A stretch of 64,000 bases of DNA from Pediococcus ethanolidurans. GTDB lineage: Bacteria > Bacillota > Bacilli > Lactobacillales > Lactobacillaceae. The stretch spans positions 1-64,000 of the forward strand of contig NZ_JQBY01000010.1 in the NCBI RefSeq assembly GCF_001437405.1, written 5' to 3'. A program made the translations under genes and the position numbers. The notes beneath the pieces are model-generated. The model did not search any database and was not told where the DNA came from. It worked only from the letters and a program-made list of their open reading frames with translations. Shown one piece after another: positions 25,686 through 35,222 of the stretch (the stretch's first letter is position 1; the number at the start of each line of letters is the position of its first letter).

Positions 25686-25786
25686 AAAGAAAAGTATTGC
25701 AATCACGGGGCATATATGATAAGTTATTTAGGTGAGTTAAAAAGAATTCTATGATAAATATAGAAGCGACAAAGGAGGATTTTAAA

Positions 25787-25972
25787 ATGGCAAAAGACTT
25801 TGTCACCGGTCGTCGTACCCACTTTGGTAACACACGTTCACATGCTTTGAACCACAGTCGCCGAAGCTGGAAACCAAATTTGCATAAGGTCCGCATTCTT
25901 GTGGATGGAAAACCAAAACGTGTTTGGGTTTCTGCTCGAGCACTAAAATCAGGCAAAATTAAACGTGCATAA
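25787..25972 (+). CDS. rpmB: 50S ribosomal protein L28
   Basis: Ribosomal protein L28 (61 residues) is identified by [19 protein letters not shown] and [22 protein letters not shown]. It contains no cysteine, so it is the zinc-free (C-) form. The frame extends upstream, but the ATG at 25787 follows AAAGGAGG and gives the standard MAKDFVTG start. It is a single-gene unit between a promoter and a terminator. Confidence 0.96.
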   Translation: MAKDFVTGRRTHFGNTRSHALNHSRRSWKPNLHKVRILVDGKPKRVWVSARALKSGKIKRA

Positions 25973-26007
25973 AAAAGATTGAAGCTAACAAAGCTTCAAT
26001 CTTTTTT
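25971..26007. terminator. Bidirectional terminator rpmB/thiN
   Basis: An A-run, GATTGAAGCT, a 5-nt loop, AGCTTCAATC and a T-run form a strong hairpin between convergent rpmB and thiN. Confidence 0.92.
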
Positions 26008-26023
26008 ATTTATAAATATTTTA

Positions 26024-26671
26024 TTATTTAACATAATCTCGACTATAAATAGCCGCAACCATTCCGGTCGAAAAACTCAAAGTTGCCTGTTCACTAATAA
26101 ATTCGTTACTGATATAAGCAACTGGATAAATATCAGATTGTTCATTTAACTTGTATTTTTCGTCTGGTAACGTTAAATCTTCAACATTTCCTAACGCAAT
26201 AAACGAAAGATATTTGTAGTTTGGTTGTCTACGCAAAATATGTTTTCCTGGATTAAAAAAGAGCAGACTATTTTGTCGATCAACTATTCTAATCTTTTGC
26301 GCGTACTGCTTAAACTGTGGTTTTAACAACATTAAAAAATTACTCAAGAAATGATCCAATCGGCCACCTGTTGCGCCATAAATTGTCACTTCATCAGCAT
26401 CAAACCGTGTAAATGCTTTAGACAAAGCCAGCTCGGTATCAGTATCGTCCTTAATCGGATTTACTTGAATAATTTGTGAAACTTTTCCCTTTATTTCTAC
26501 TAATTCTGACTGACTCATTGAATCAAAATCGCCAATGGCCATGCATGGAATAATGTGATGATGTAATAAAAAAAGGCTGCCCCGATCAACGCCAATCCAA
26601 TTCTTAGTTTGCTTAAAAATATCCTCTGGATAAACCTGTTGTGGACCACCTGCTAAAATATTTACCTGCAT
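26024..26671 (-). CDS. thiN: Thiamine diphosphokinase
   Basis: This enzyme transfers pyrophosphate from ATP to thiamine, giving thiamine diphosphate, the cofactor of phosphoketolase and other enzymes. Motifs are GDFDSM (about 47-52), KDDTDTELAL (about 76-85) and GATGGRLDHFL. It has 215 residues. The start overlaps the rpe stop by one base. It is the last gene of the long gmk-to-thiN run. Confidence 0.94.
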   Translation of the reverse strand: MQVNILAGGPQQVYPEDIFKQTKNWIGVDRGSLFLLHHHIIPCMAIGDFDSMSQSELVEIKGKVSQIIQVNPIKDDTDTELALSKAFTRFDADEVTIYGATGGRLDHFLSNFLMLLKPQFKQYAQKIRIVDRQNSLLFFNPGKHILRRQPNYKYLSFIALGNVEDLTLPDEKYKLNEQSDIYPVAYISNEFISEQATLSFSTGMVAAIYSRDYVK

Positions 26672-27327
26672 TAATCTGAAGTCCTTGTCTTAAGTTTCTT
26701 AATTTGCGCAATTGGATCGTCACTATTAAACACATAAGATCCCGCAACCGCGATATCCGCCCCAGCTTTATAGACCGAAGCCACATTGTTATCATTAATG
26801 CCACCATCGACTTCAATAGCAAAATTATTTTCACCTGTTTGGCGTAACTGATTAAGTCGTTGAATTTTTGGAATCATTTGTGAAATGAATTTTTGACCAC
26901 CAAAACCTGGATTCACGGTCATAATGAGCACCTGATCTACTATTGGCAAAACATCTTCTACCAAACTAATCGGTGTCCCAGGATTCAAAACGACTTCTGC
27001 TTTCACGCTATGTTGTTTGATCATTTCCAGTGCCCGATAAATATGAGGGGTACTTTCAACATGAACACCAACAATATCAGCCCCAGCCTGACAGAATTGT
27101 GTCACAAATCTTTCTGGATTTTCAATCATTAAATGACAGTCCAACGGCATACTTGTAATTGGTCGAATAGCCTCTACCATTCCTGGTCCAAAACTCAAAT
27201 TGGGAACAAATTGACCATCCATTACATCAATATGTAAAAAATCGGCTCCTCCTTTTTGAGCAAGTTCAATATCAGGTTTTAGATCCACAAAATTAGCACT
27301 TAAAATTGATGGTGCAACTTTAATCAT
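26671..27327 (-). CDS. rpe: Ribulose-phosphate 3-epimerase
   Basis: This TIM-barrel metalloenzyme interconverts ribulose-5-phosphate and xylulose-5-phosphate in the pentose phosphate and phosphoketolase pathways. Motifs are PSILSANF, HIDVMDGQFVPN, DCHLMIENP, MTVNPGFGGQKF and EVDGGIN. Length is 218 residues. GGGGAAA precedes the ATG. It sits between rsgA and thiN as in most Lactobacillales. Confidence 0.96.
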   Translation of the reverse strand: MIKVAPSILSANFVDLKPDIELAQKGGADFLHIDVMDGQFVPNLSFGPGMVEAIRPITSMPLDCHLMIENPERFVTQFCQAGADIVGVHVESTPHIYRALEMIKQHSVKAEVVLNPGTPISLVEDVLPIVDQVLIMTVNPGFGGQKFISQMIPKIQRLNQLRQTGENNFAIEVDGGINDNNVASVYKAGADIAVAGSYVFNSDDPIAQIKKLKTRTSD

Positions 27328-27330
27328 AAG

Positions 27331-28248
27331 CTATTTCCCCTTCTTTTTTGAATATCCTTTTCGCTGATAATCAGGTTTTTGAGCCTTAATAAGATTAAAA
27401 AATTGAACATAGTTTTCATAGCGACTCGCCATGATTTTTCCAGCGTCCACCGCGGCTTTAACTGCACAATTAGGTTCATTAATGTGTAAGCATTCACGAA
27501 AACGACAATTCATACTTGCTTCAGCTATTTCCGGAAATAAATTTTTAAGTTCTTCTAAACGCATCTCAAAAACCGTATAACTTGAAAAACCAGGTGTATC
27601 CGCAACTAGGCCATCACCAACCGGAAATAAAGCTACTTTTCTAGTTGTATGTTTACCTCGGTTTAACGCCTGCGAAACTTCACCAGTTTGAAGAGCCAAA
27701 CGCTTATCAATGTGATTCAGTAAGGTCGACTTGCCAGCACCCGTTTGGCCCATAAAAATGGTCAAGCGATTAGCAAATGATGTTTCCAATTTTTTTAATG
27801 CTTCACTAGTAAACGCCTGCCAATTCAAATAAACTTCATAACCAATTTTTCGATAACCCACTGCCAGCTGCTCCAACTCGGCTTGTTTAGCTTGCGGTGT
27901 CAAATCACCCTTCGTAAAATAAATGATTGGTCTAATCTTTTTTTCTTCTAAGGTTACCAACTGACGATCTAATAAATTAGCAGAAAAATCTGGTTGAACA
28001 CAAGCCGTGACAACCACGGCCTGATCAATATTGGCCAACGGTGGTCGAACTAGTTCATTTCGACGTGCTTCAATTTTTAAAATGTAACCTTCATTTTTAG
28101 CATGACTTTCAAATTCAACCCAATCGCCAACAAGTGGTGAGACTCTTTGTTTTCGAAAATTACCACGTGCTCGAGTTCGAAAAATCTCTCCATCACTTTT
28201 GACATCGTAAAACCCACTCAACGATTGCACAATCTGTCCTTTTTGCAT
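27331..28248 (-). CDS. rsgA: Ribosome small-subunit GTPase RsgA
   Basis: This circularly permuted GTPase helps late 30S maturation. It has an N-terminal OB fold, then in permuted order the G4 motif (TKGD, about 112-115), G1 GQTGAGKST (167-175) and G3 DTPGFSS. The C-terminal zinc site is in CRFRECLHINEPNC. It has 305 residues. GGAGG precedes the ATG. It lies directly after prkC. Confidence 0.96.
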   Translation of the reverse strand: MQKGQIVQSLSGFYDVKSDGEIFRTRARGNFRKQRVSPLVGDWVEFESHAKNEGYILKIEARRNELVRPPLANIDQAVVVTACVQPDFSANLLDRQLVTLEEKKIRPIIYFTKGDLTPQAKQAELEQLAVGYRKIGYEVYLNWQAFTSEALKKLETSFANRLTIFMGQTGAGKSTLLNHIDKRLALQTGEVSQALNRGKHTTRKVALFPVGDGLVADTPGFSSYTVFEMRLEELKNLFPEIAEASMNCRFRECLHINEPNCAVKAAVDAGKIMASRYENYVQFFNLIKAQKPDYQRKGYSKKKGK

Positions 28249-28263
28249 TAAAACCCTCCAAAT

Positions 28264-29745
28264 CTAGTTGGTCACAGAAAAACTAATTGTTGTCGCTCTT
28301 GGAACAACAACCTGATCAGGAACCACGCTTTGATAAATAATACGATTATGATCAAATTGGGTGGTTTGAACAATTTTTTTGGTTACTTTAAAACCCTTAG
28401 CACGTAATTTTTTTGCGATTTTATTATACGAACTGCCAATGTAATTATCCACTACATAACTATTGGGGCCTTGGCTAATCACAACATTCACTGCTACTCC
28501 TGCCTGAACTTGCTTTTTCTTACGAGGCAGAGTTTCAATCACTCGTTTGTAATTAACATTTTGATCTCCAGTTCGTGTTATTTGCCCCACCTTAAGATCA
28601 TGTTTTTTTAAAACCGCAGTTGCCTGTGCCTGTGTCATTCCCGTCACATTGGGAATGGTAACCACCTTTGGAAAGCTCAAATAAAATGCCATTCCTATCC
28701 CAAAAATAAACAACAGGAGTAACCCAGCAAAAATAGCAATTTTTTTTCGTAACGGATGGCGCGATCTTCTCTTTTTTGTTTTTCCTGATGTTTCAAGCGT
28801 GCCACTTTGTGATACTGCTTTTAATTCCGCCACATCTTTAGTCTGTGGCTGAAATTCAGCAGCATCTGCAATAATTGTTTCGTCCGTTAAAGAAGGAGCA
28901 ACAAATCGTTTTTCTCCAGCTCTTCTAACTGATAAAGCCGTATTAAGATCATCAGCCATCTCCGAAACAGAATTATATCGGTCAAACGGATTCTTAGCCG
29001 TTGCTTTCAACACAACATTTTCTAAAGCTTGTGGAATACGCGGATCAAAATCACGAACAAATGGAATTTGGTTTTGGTAATGTTTGATTGCAATTGAAAC
29101 TGCATTTTCGCCCTCAAACGGTACACGTCCAGTTAACATTTCATAAAGAATAATTCCCAGCGAATAAATGTCAGAACGTTTAGTAGCTAGATGCCCTCGT
29201 GCTTGTTCTGGAGATAAGTAGTGTACAGAACCAACTACCACATTTGTTTGAGTAAGTGTTTGCTCTTCTTGGGCTAAGGCAACTCCAAAATCAGAAATTT
29301 TTGCGTTGCCTCTTTTATCCATTAAAACGTTTTGTGGCTTCAGATCTCGATGAATGATATCGTGGGCATGTGCTGCTGCAACACCACTTAAAATCTGTTC
29401 CATAACTTCAACGACTTGTTGATAGGGGATCGGAAAATGGTCTTTGATATATTGCTTTAAATCAGTTCCATCGACATATTCCATTACCAAATAATGTATG
29501 CCATTATCTTCACCAACATCATATACACTTACAATGTTTGGATGGACCAATTCAGTAGTCGATAATGCCTCACGCTGAAATCGTTGAATTGTTTTATCAT
29601 CATTTTGAAGATCAAAGCGCAGTAACTTCACTGCCACGTTGCGTTTCAAAATCAGGTCATGCGCTAAATAAACATCTGCCATACCGCCTTCACCAAGCGG
29701 ACTAATAATACGATATCGTCCATTAAGCGTTTGATTCGGTGTCAT
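28264..29745 (-). CDS. prkC: Ser/Thr protein kinase with PASTA domains
   Basis: This membrane kinase senses cell-wall fragments and regulates wall synthesis and division. The kinase domain (1-270) has GEGGMADVYLA, AVKLL, HRDLKPQNVLMD and DFGVA. A membrane segment lies at about 327-348. Outside there are only two PASTA repeats (beginning VTIPNVTGMTQAQA and VVDNYIGSSYNKIA), fewer than the three or four of most relatives, so the 493-residue protein is short. Its start directly abuts the pppL stop; the pair forms the usual kinase-phosphatase switch. Confidence 0.95.
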   Translation of the reverse strand: MTPNQTLNGRYRIISPLGEGGMADVYLAHDLILKRNVAVKLLRFDLQNDDKTIQRFQREALSTTELVHPNIVSVYDVGEDNGIHYLVMEYVDGTDLKQYIKDHFPIPYQQVVEVMEQILSGVAAAHAHDIIHRDLKPQNVLMDKRGNAKISDFGVALAQEEQTLTQTNVVVGSVHYLSPEQARGHLATKRSDIYSLGIILYEMLTGRVPFEGENAVSIAIKHYQNQIPFVRDFDPRIPQALENVVLKATAKNPFDRYNSVSEMADDLNTALSVRRAGEKRFVAPSLTDETIIADAAEFQPQTKDVAELKAVSQSGTLETSGKTKKRRSRHPLRKKIAIFAGLLLLFIFGIGMAFYLSFPKVVTIPNVTGMTQAQATAVLKKHDLKVGQITRTGDQNVNYKRVIETLPRKKKQVQAGVAVNVVISQGPNSYVVDNYIGSSYNKIAKKLRAKGFKVTKKIVQTTQFDHNRIIYQSVVPDQVVVPRATTISFSVTN

Positions 29746-30489
29746 TTACTTACTCACCTCATCTTCCGCCTGAATAAGAAGAACGGTGACATTATCACGT
29801 CCCCCTGCCTGATTAGCAAACTCAATTAATTTTAGACACTTTTCTTCTAAACTAATTGAACTTTCTAAGACATTTGCAATTGTTTGGTCTGTAACCATAT
29901 TTGTTAAACCATCTGTACATAAAAGTATTTGATCATTTTTTTGCCATACATAAGTATGAACATCAATATCTGAATTTGTCGAGATGCCTAACGTTTTAGT
30001 AATAATGTTTTTTTGTGGATGCGTTCGCGCTTCTTCAGGCGAAAGTTCACCCTTTTTTATTAATTCATTCACTAAGGAATGATCCGAAGTTAATTGTTTT
30101 AATTCGTTTCTTTTGAATAGATAACAGCGACTATCTCCCAAATGAGCAACAATAAACTGATTTTTCAGAATGATCGTAACCACAATTGTGGTCCCCATAC
30201 CATTCAAATCTGAATACTTTTGTGAGGTTTCAAGAATTTCATCGTTTTCCTGCGTAACTTCTGTTTGAAGCCACCTAACAGCATTAGTGACGTCCATAAA
30301 CTCTGTGTTCTGAAATAAGAATCCGAGATGTGACACTGCCATTTCGGAAGCTACGTCTCCACCTTGTCGACCACCAATCCCATCCGCAACAATACTAAAT
30401 AAGACGTCTTTTTTATTTTTAAAAACGCCTACATAGTCCTGATTTTCATCTCGATGATTACCAATATCAGACTGAAAAGCATACTTCAC
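29746..30489 (-). CDS. pppL: PP2C-type protein phosphatase
   Basis: This is a cytoplasmic Mn2+/Mg2+-dependent Ser/Thr phosphatase that reverses PrkC phosphorylation. Metal-binding motifs are HRDENQDY, VADGIGGRQGGDVAS, HLGDSRCY, LLCTDGLT and GGRDNVTVL. It has 247 residues. The gene lies 6 nt after rsmB and directly before prkC. Confidence 0.95.
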   Translation of the reverse strand: MKYAFQSDIGNHRDENQDYVGVFKNKKDVLFSIVADGIGGRQGGDVASEMAVSHLGFLFQNTEFMDVTNAVRWLQTEVTQENDEILETSQKYSDLNGMGTTIVVTIILKNQFIVAHLGDSRCYLFKRNELKQLTSDHSLVNELIKKGELSPEEARTHPQKNIITKTLGISTNSDIDVHTYVWQKNDQILLCTDGLTNMVTDQTIANVLESSISLEEKCLKLIEFANQAGGRDNVTVLLIQAEDEVSK

Positions 30490-30495
30490 AATTGA

Positions 30496-31833
30496 TCACG
30501 CTCTCTTTTGTAAACAAGCAATGAAAAAACCATCAGATTCAAAATCATCCGGATAAATATTAAGATAAGGTGTTTTTCTTAACGATTTTAACTGTTTTTG
30601 AGTTTGCGTTTGAATTAAATTAAATTCGGGATGAAGTTTCAAAAATTCAGTAATCGTATTTTCATTTTCTTGTTTTAATATCGTACAAGTACTGTAAGTT
30701 ATTATACCGTTATTTTTTACTTTCGCAGCCACTGCATCTAAAATTTCTAACTGAATTTTGTGAAGATTTTCGCTATCGTTTAATGCTTTCTCATAACGGA
30801 TTTCTGGTTTACGTCGCATTAATCCGATTCCTGAACATGGCGCATCTACTAAAACACGATCAAAATAATCGTCTTTAACTATGGGACCGATCTTTCGCGC
30901 ATCCAGTACTTTTGCATCAATTTGATTTGCGAATCCCATTCGCTTGGCGTTGCTACGAATTAAAGCCACCTTTTTGGAATGTAAATCCAAAGCCAAAATA
31001 TGATCGTTTTTTCCGAGTCTTTGTGCAATATGAGTAGATTTTCCACCAGGAGCCGCACAGGCATCTAAAACCGTCATTCCCGGTTTTAATTGCATCGTTT
31101 CTGCAACCAACATCGCACTTTCATCCTGAACTGTCAAAGAACCATTTTTAAAAAGCTGTGACCTGGCGACGCTTCCATTTGCAACAATAATACCATCCTC
31201 TGCAACCTTACTTACTGATGCTTTGTATCCTTGATCGTTCAACGCTTGAATTGCCTCTGCTTGTGTAATCTTTTGCGTATTAATACGTGCAGTTTGCCGT
31301 GCAGGCTGATTAATAGACGCTAGAATTTGATTTGCTTTATTTTCACCTAGTTGCGCATCCAATTGCTGAATAATCCAGGGTGCAACACTATATTTAATAC
31401 TTCGAAACTCTTTGGGATCTTCAATTGCATCTAACTTGGGAAATCCTTTTCTTTCCATCGTATGTAAAACGCCGGTCACAAAGGCACGAATGCCGTTATG
31501 ACCCTTTGTCTTTGCAATTTCAATACTTTCATTAAAGATTGCTCGTGTTGGAACTCGATCCAAATAAATCATTTGAAATTCTGCCGACAATAATAACTGA
31601 TACACCCAATCTTGAACTTTCTTATTTTGAATAAAAGGCGACAAATAATACTCCAGCGTTAATTTTCGCTGAATTACACCGTAAACTATTTCTGTTAACA
31701 AATTAATGTCTAGTTGTGATAGTTTGCTCTCAGCAATCACATTTTTTAATTCAATATTGGAATAGGCACCTTTACTTACTTTTACTAAAATATCAACAGC
31801 TAACCATCTGGGATTTCGTTGCTCATCTATCAT
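30496..31833 (-). CDS. rsmB: 16S rRNA (cytosine967-C5)-methyltransferase RsmB
   Basis: This enzyme makes m5C967 in 16S rRNA. An N-terminal NusB-like RNA-binding domain (about 1-145) is followed by the methyltransferase domain with DACAAPGGKSTH, DAPCSGIGLMRRKPEIRY and the catalytic YSTCT. It has 445 residues. The start overlaps the fmt stop by 4 nt. It is a paralogue of the RsmF-like protein at 121-1509, which lacks the NusB domain. Confidence 0.96.
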   Translation of the reverse strand: MIDEQRNPRWLAVDILVKVSKGAYSNIELKNVIAESKLSQLDINLLTEIVYGVIQRKLTLEYYLSPFIQNKKVQDWVYQLLLSAEFQMIYLDRVPTRAIFNESIEIAKTKGHNGIRAFVTGVLHTMERKGFPKLDAIEDPKEFRSIKYSVAPWIIQQLDAQLGENKANQILASINQPARQTARINTQKITQAEAIQALNDQGYKASVSKVAEDGIIVANGSVARSQLFKNGSLTVQDESAMLVAETMQLKPGMTVLDACAAPGGKSTHIAQRLGKNDHILALDLHSKKVALIRSNAKRMGFANQIDAKVLDARKIGPIVKDDYFDRVLVDAPCSGIGLMRRKPEIRYEKALNDSENLHKIQLEILDAVAAKVKNNGIITYSTCTILKQENENTITEFLKLHPEFNLIQTQTQKQLKSLRKTPYLNIYPDDFESDGFFIACLQKRA

Positions 31834-32780
31834 AATTTAATAACCTGTTCGCCTTCGTAAAATGCTTCCTGACTACCATTCAAATAATCCGTGATCTCCA
31901 TCTGAGGTTTTCCAGCCGGTTGAACGCGATCTAAACGAACAACGCCCTTATCCCCAGTTGCAATGAGTAACTCATGCTTTGTTTTTTCAACAACTTGTCC
32001 AGGTAGCAAATCAGTCTTCTGCTCCAATGGCGTAACCGACCATAACTTGGTGCGTACACCATTCAAAATTACGTAACCAACAGGGAAAGGCCGAAGTGCA
32101 CGTACTTTAGCATCAACTAACTTTGCTGATTTACTAAAATCAATCTGTTCTTCTTCTGGCTTAATATTTGGTGCAAAGGTAACTTGAGTTTCATCCTGTT
32201 CCACACCTGTTAATTCTCCGGCAATTAACTTAGGTAAAGTATCATTGAGCAAATTACGTCCCACGATACTCAATTTTTCAAACATTGACCCAACATCATC
32301 TGTATTTTCAATATTAATTTTTCTTTGTGCCAACATTTTGCCAGCATCCATTTTTTTCACCATGTAAATAATCGTTATACCAGTTTCGGATTCACCATTC
32401 ATAATGGCATATTGAACTGGGGCTCCTCCACGATATTTAGGTAATAAAGAACCATGAACATTTACAGCAGCAATTTTTACTGAATTAATCAATTTCATAG
32501 GTAAGAATTGACCAAAGGCAGCTGTCACAATTAGATCTGCATTGAAAGCAATAAGTTGAGCCATTTCTTGCGAGCCACTGAGTTTTTCGGGTTGAAAAAC
32601 TGGAATATCATTATCAACAGCCACTTTTTTTACGGGTGACATGGTCATTTTATGTTTTCTTCCTGTACGACGATCAGGTTGCGTGACTACTGCCTCAACC
32701 TTATATTCAGGATTTTGAATTAAACTTTTTAAAATTGGAGCGGCAAATTGTGGAGTTCCCATAAAAATAATTGATTTCAT
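31830..32780 (-). CDS. fmt: Methionyl-tRNA formyltransferase
   Basis: Fmt formylates initiator Met-tRNA using 10-formyl-tetrahydrofolate, which is supplied by FolD (47 kb, same window). Motifs are FMGTPQFAAPIL, the catalytic HGSLLPKYRGGAPVQYAI and GETGITI-like SETGITIIYM. It has 316 residues, with the usual C-terminal OB domain. TAGGAGG precedes the ATG, 16 nt after priA. Confidence 0.96.
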   Translation of the reverse strand: MKSIIFMGTPQFAAPILKSLIQNPEYKVEAVVTQPDRRTGRKHKMTMSPVKKVAVDNDIPVFQPEKLSGSQEMAQLIAFNADLIVTAAFGQFLPMKLINSVKIAAVNVHGSLLPKYRGGAPVQYAIMNGESETGITIIYMVKKMDAGKMLAQRKINIENTDDVGSMFEKLSIVGRNLLNDTLPKLIAGELTGVEQDETQVTFAPNIKPEEEQIDFSKSAKLVDAKVRALRPFPVGYVILNGVRTKLWSVTPLEQKTDLLPGQVVEKTKHELLIATGDKGVVRLDRVQPAGKPQMEITDYLNGSQEAFYEGEQVIKL

Positions 32781-32795
32781 TAAACTAATTTCCTC

Positions 32796-35210
32796 CTACA
32801 TAAATGATTGCGGTTCAGCATCAATGGACAATTGAATGCCTTGACGATAATCGCTTTGTGATTCCTGTAATATTTTGGTAACTGCGGCATGTAGATTCGG
32901 TTCATTTTTATATTTAATAACTATTTGATAATAATATTTATTCTTAACTCGTGCAATCGGTTTAGGTGTCGGGCCCAAAATAATCGCCTGAGAACTCAGT
33001 TTTGGTTGAAGTTCATTTAAAACAGCATACATTTTTTTTGCCGCCATTTTTTCTTCTTTATGAGCAGCTGTAATTTGTAAAGTATAGTAATATGGTGGGT
33101 ATTTTCCCTGATGGCGAATATACATTTCTTTACGAAAAAAGTTTTCATAGTTCTGCGTTTTAGCCAATTGAACTGCATAATGATCTGGATTAAACGTTTG
33201 AATAAACACTTCTCCCAATTTATCAGCCCGTCCTGCCCGGCCGCTAACTTGGGTCAAAAGTTGAAATGTTCGTTCACTTGAACGAAAATCTGGCAATTCC
33301 AAAGCTGTGTCCGCATTAAGCACCCCAACTAGGGTAACATTAGGAAAATCCAATCCTTTGGCAATCATTTGTGTACCTAATAAGATATCAGCCCGTTGTT
33401 CACCAAACTGTCTCAGGATTTTTTCATGAGCACCCTTTCGCCGAGTTGTATCAACATCCATTCTTAAAATTCGTGCTTTAGGAAATTTCAACTGCAGTTC
33501 TTGTTCAACTTTTTCCGTACCCGTACCATAATAACGAATTTTTCTACTATGACAATTAGGACACTGCTTAGGAATTGGCTCTTCATGCCCACAATAATGA
33601 CACTTCATACTGTGACTATCCATATGTAAAGTTAATGAAATATCACAGTTAGGACACTTTAAAACAAAACCACAGTCACGACACATAATAAACGAAGAAT
33701 ACCCTCGGCGGTTCAGCATCAAAATACTTTGTTGACTAATTTTTAAACGACTATCTATTGCTTCTAATAAAGGTTGTGAGAAGTTTTGATCTGCACCTGC
33801 CTGAAGCTCCTCACGCATATCGACAATCTTAACTTTAGGTAAGGGATGACCATTTATCCGTTTTGGCAACCGTAATAGTTGATAAACATTTCGTTCACTT
33901 CTTGCACGTGATTCTAGTGATGGCGTTGCACTTCCTAAAACTAACGGACACTTATAAAATTCACTTCGCCACTGAGCGACATTTCTGGCATGATAGCGTG
34001 GTGAATCATCTTGCTTATAACTAGTTTCATGCTCTTCATCAATGATAATAACACCAACATTTTCAATAGGGGCAAAAATTGCCGATCTCGCTCCCACAAC
34101 GACTTGTGCCTCATGTCGTTTAATTCTTCGCCATTCATCAAACTTTTCACCATCCGAAAGGCCACTATGAAGGACGGCAACTTTTTTGCTAAACCGTCCC
34201 TTAACTCTGCTAACCATCAACGGAGTGAGTGCAATTTCAGGCACCAACATAATGGCCGTTTTTCCTTTAGTTAATGCATAAGCAATTGTTTGCAAATAAA
34301 CTTCTGTTTTTCCACTACCGGTGACACCCTCTAATAAGAATGTCTGCGGTTGTGATTTATCAATATTTTGAGAAATTTCATCTAAGGCATGTTGCTGATC
34401 TTGATTTAAGGTAAGGGGTAACGTTTGTTTTTTTACATCTTTGTACGGATCTCGATATTGTTCAACTTTTTGACGTATTAACCAACCTTTTGCTTCTCCA
34501 ATTTTAATAGTTGCAGAAGTGATGTTTAGTTTATTCTCCAAACTAGTTTGCGTAATTTTAGTTGCATGATTTGCCAAATAATGAACTAACTGACGTAGTT
34601 TAATGGCATTTTTGCGTAGTGACGCAAGAATTTTAGTTTCTTGATCTACTGATAAACGCGATTCAATTTGAAAAATCTTTTTTGTTTGAGCCTGATTTTT
34701 AACTCGATAAACGATTTCAATTTTTCCTTGTTTACGCAAATTGGACAGCTCACTTTGTTGTAATGTTGAAAGCTCGTCAGTCTCAAAATTGTCCCAACTT
34801 GTTGAAGGTAATATTGCAGCCAATTGTTGTTTTGAAATCTGATCATTAACAATTTTTAACTGCTTGCTATATTTTGCCCGCATGACATTTGGCAGCATTG
34901 TTAATAAACAAGTCACGCGAAAAGAAAACGTGGTATCTGCAAGCCAACTAGATAACTGAATCAATTCAGTATTCAAAACTGGTTCCAAATCCATTAAACT
35001 TTCAATTTTCTTCAATTTCTCGGTATTAATTGTTTCCATTTCAATTTTTACAACAAAGCCTTGGACTTTTCGATTACCATTACCGAACGGAACAACCACT
35101 CGCATACCAATTTGAATTTCATTTTCAAGTTGTTTTGGAATTAAATATGAATAAGGACTATTTGTCTGCATTGTTGGTACATCAACAATTACTTTAGCAA
35201 CTTGAATCAT
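32796..35210 (-). CDS. priA: Primosomal protein N' (PriA helicase)
   Basis: This replication-restart helicase recognises repaired forks. It has an N-terminal 3'-DNA-end-binding domain, Walker A GVTGSGKTEVY, DEEHETSYKQ, then the zinc cluster (CRDCGF, CPNCDISL, CHYCGHEEP, CPNCHSRKI) and motifs V-VI (GTQMIAKGLDFPNVTLV, QVSGRAGR). It has 804 residues. AGGTGA precedes the ATG. It starts 12 nt after coaBC. Confidence 0.96.
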   Translation of the reverse strand: MIQVAKVIVDVPTMQTNSPYSYLIPKQLENEIQIGMRVVVPFGNGNRKVQGFVVKIEMETINTEKLKKIESLMDLEPVLNTELIQLSSWLADTTFSFRVTCLLTMLPNVMRAKYSKQLKIVNDQISKQQLAAILPSTSWDNFETDELSTLQQSELSNLRKQGKIEIVYRVKNQAQTKKIFQIESRLSVDQETKILASLRKNAIKLRQLVHYLANHATKITQTSLENKLNITSATIKIGEAKGWLIRQKVEQYRDPYKDVKKQTLPLTLNQDQQHALDEISQNIDKSQPQTFLLEGVTGSGKTEVYLQTIAYALTKGKTAIMLVPEIALTPLMVSRVKGRFSKKVAVLHSGLSDGEKFDEWRRIKRHEAQVVVGARSAIFAPIENVGVIIIDEEHETSYKQDDSPRYHARNVAQWRSEFYKCPLVLGSATPSLESRARSERNVYQLLRLPKRINGHPLPKVKIVDMREELQAGADQNFSQPLLEAIDSRLKISQQSILMLNRRGYSSFIMCRDCGFVLKCPNCDISLTLHMDSHSMKCHYCGHEEPIPKQCPNCHSRKIRYYGTGTEKVEQELQLKFPKARILRMDVDTTRRKGAHEKILRQFGEQRADILLGTQMIAKGLDFPNVTLVGVLNADTALELPDFRSSERTFQLLTQVSGRAGRADKLGEVFIQTFNPDHYAVQLAKTQNYENFFRKEMYIRHQGKYPPYYYTLQITAAHKEEKMAAKKMYAVLNELQPKLSSQAIILGPTPKPIARVKNKYYYQIVIKYKNEPNLHAAVTKILQESQSDYRQGIQLSIDAEPQSFM

Positions 35211-35222
35211 AACTTCACCTAC

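Larger units (their letters stand above)
25396..25786. other. Divergent intergenic region yloU/rpmB
   Basis: This gap of about 390 bases holds promoters for both flanking genes (listed separately), a perfect 16-base palindrome at 25670-25685 and a leader of about 160 nt before rpmB. I see no coding sequence in it. Confidence 0.6.

Noticed and set aside
25669-25956. Antisense frame over rpmB
   Set aside because: It is the complement of a certain ribosomal protein gene with no start signals.
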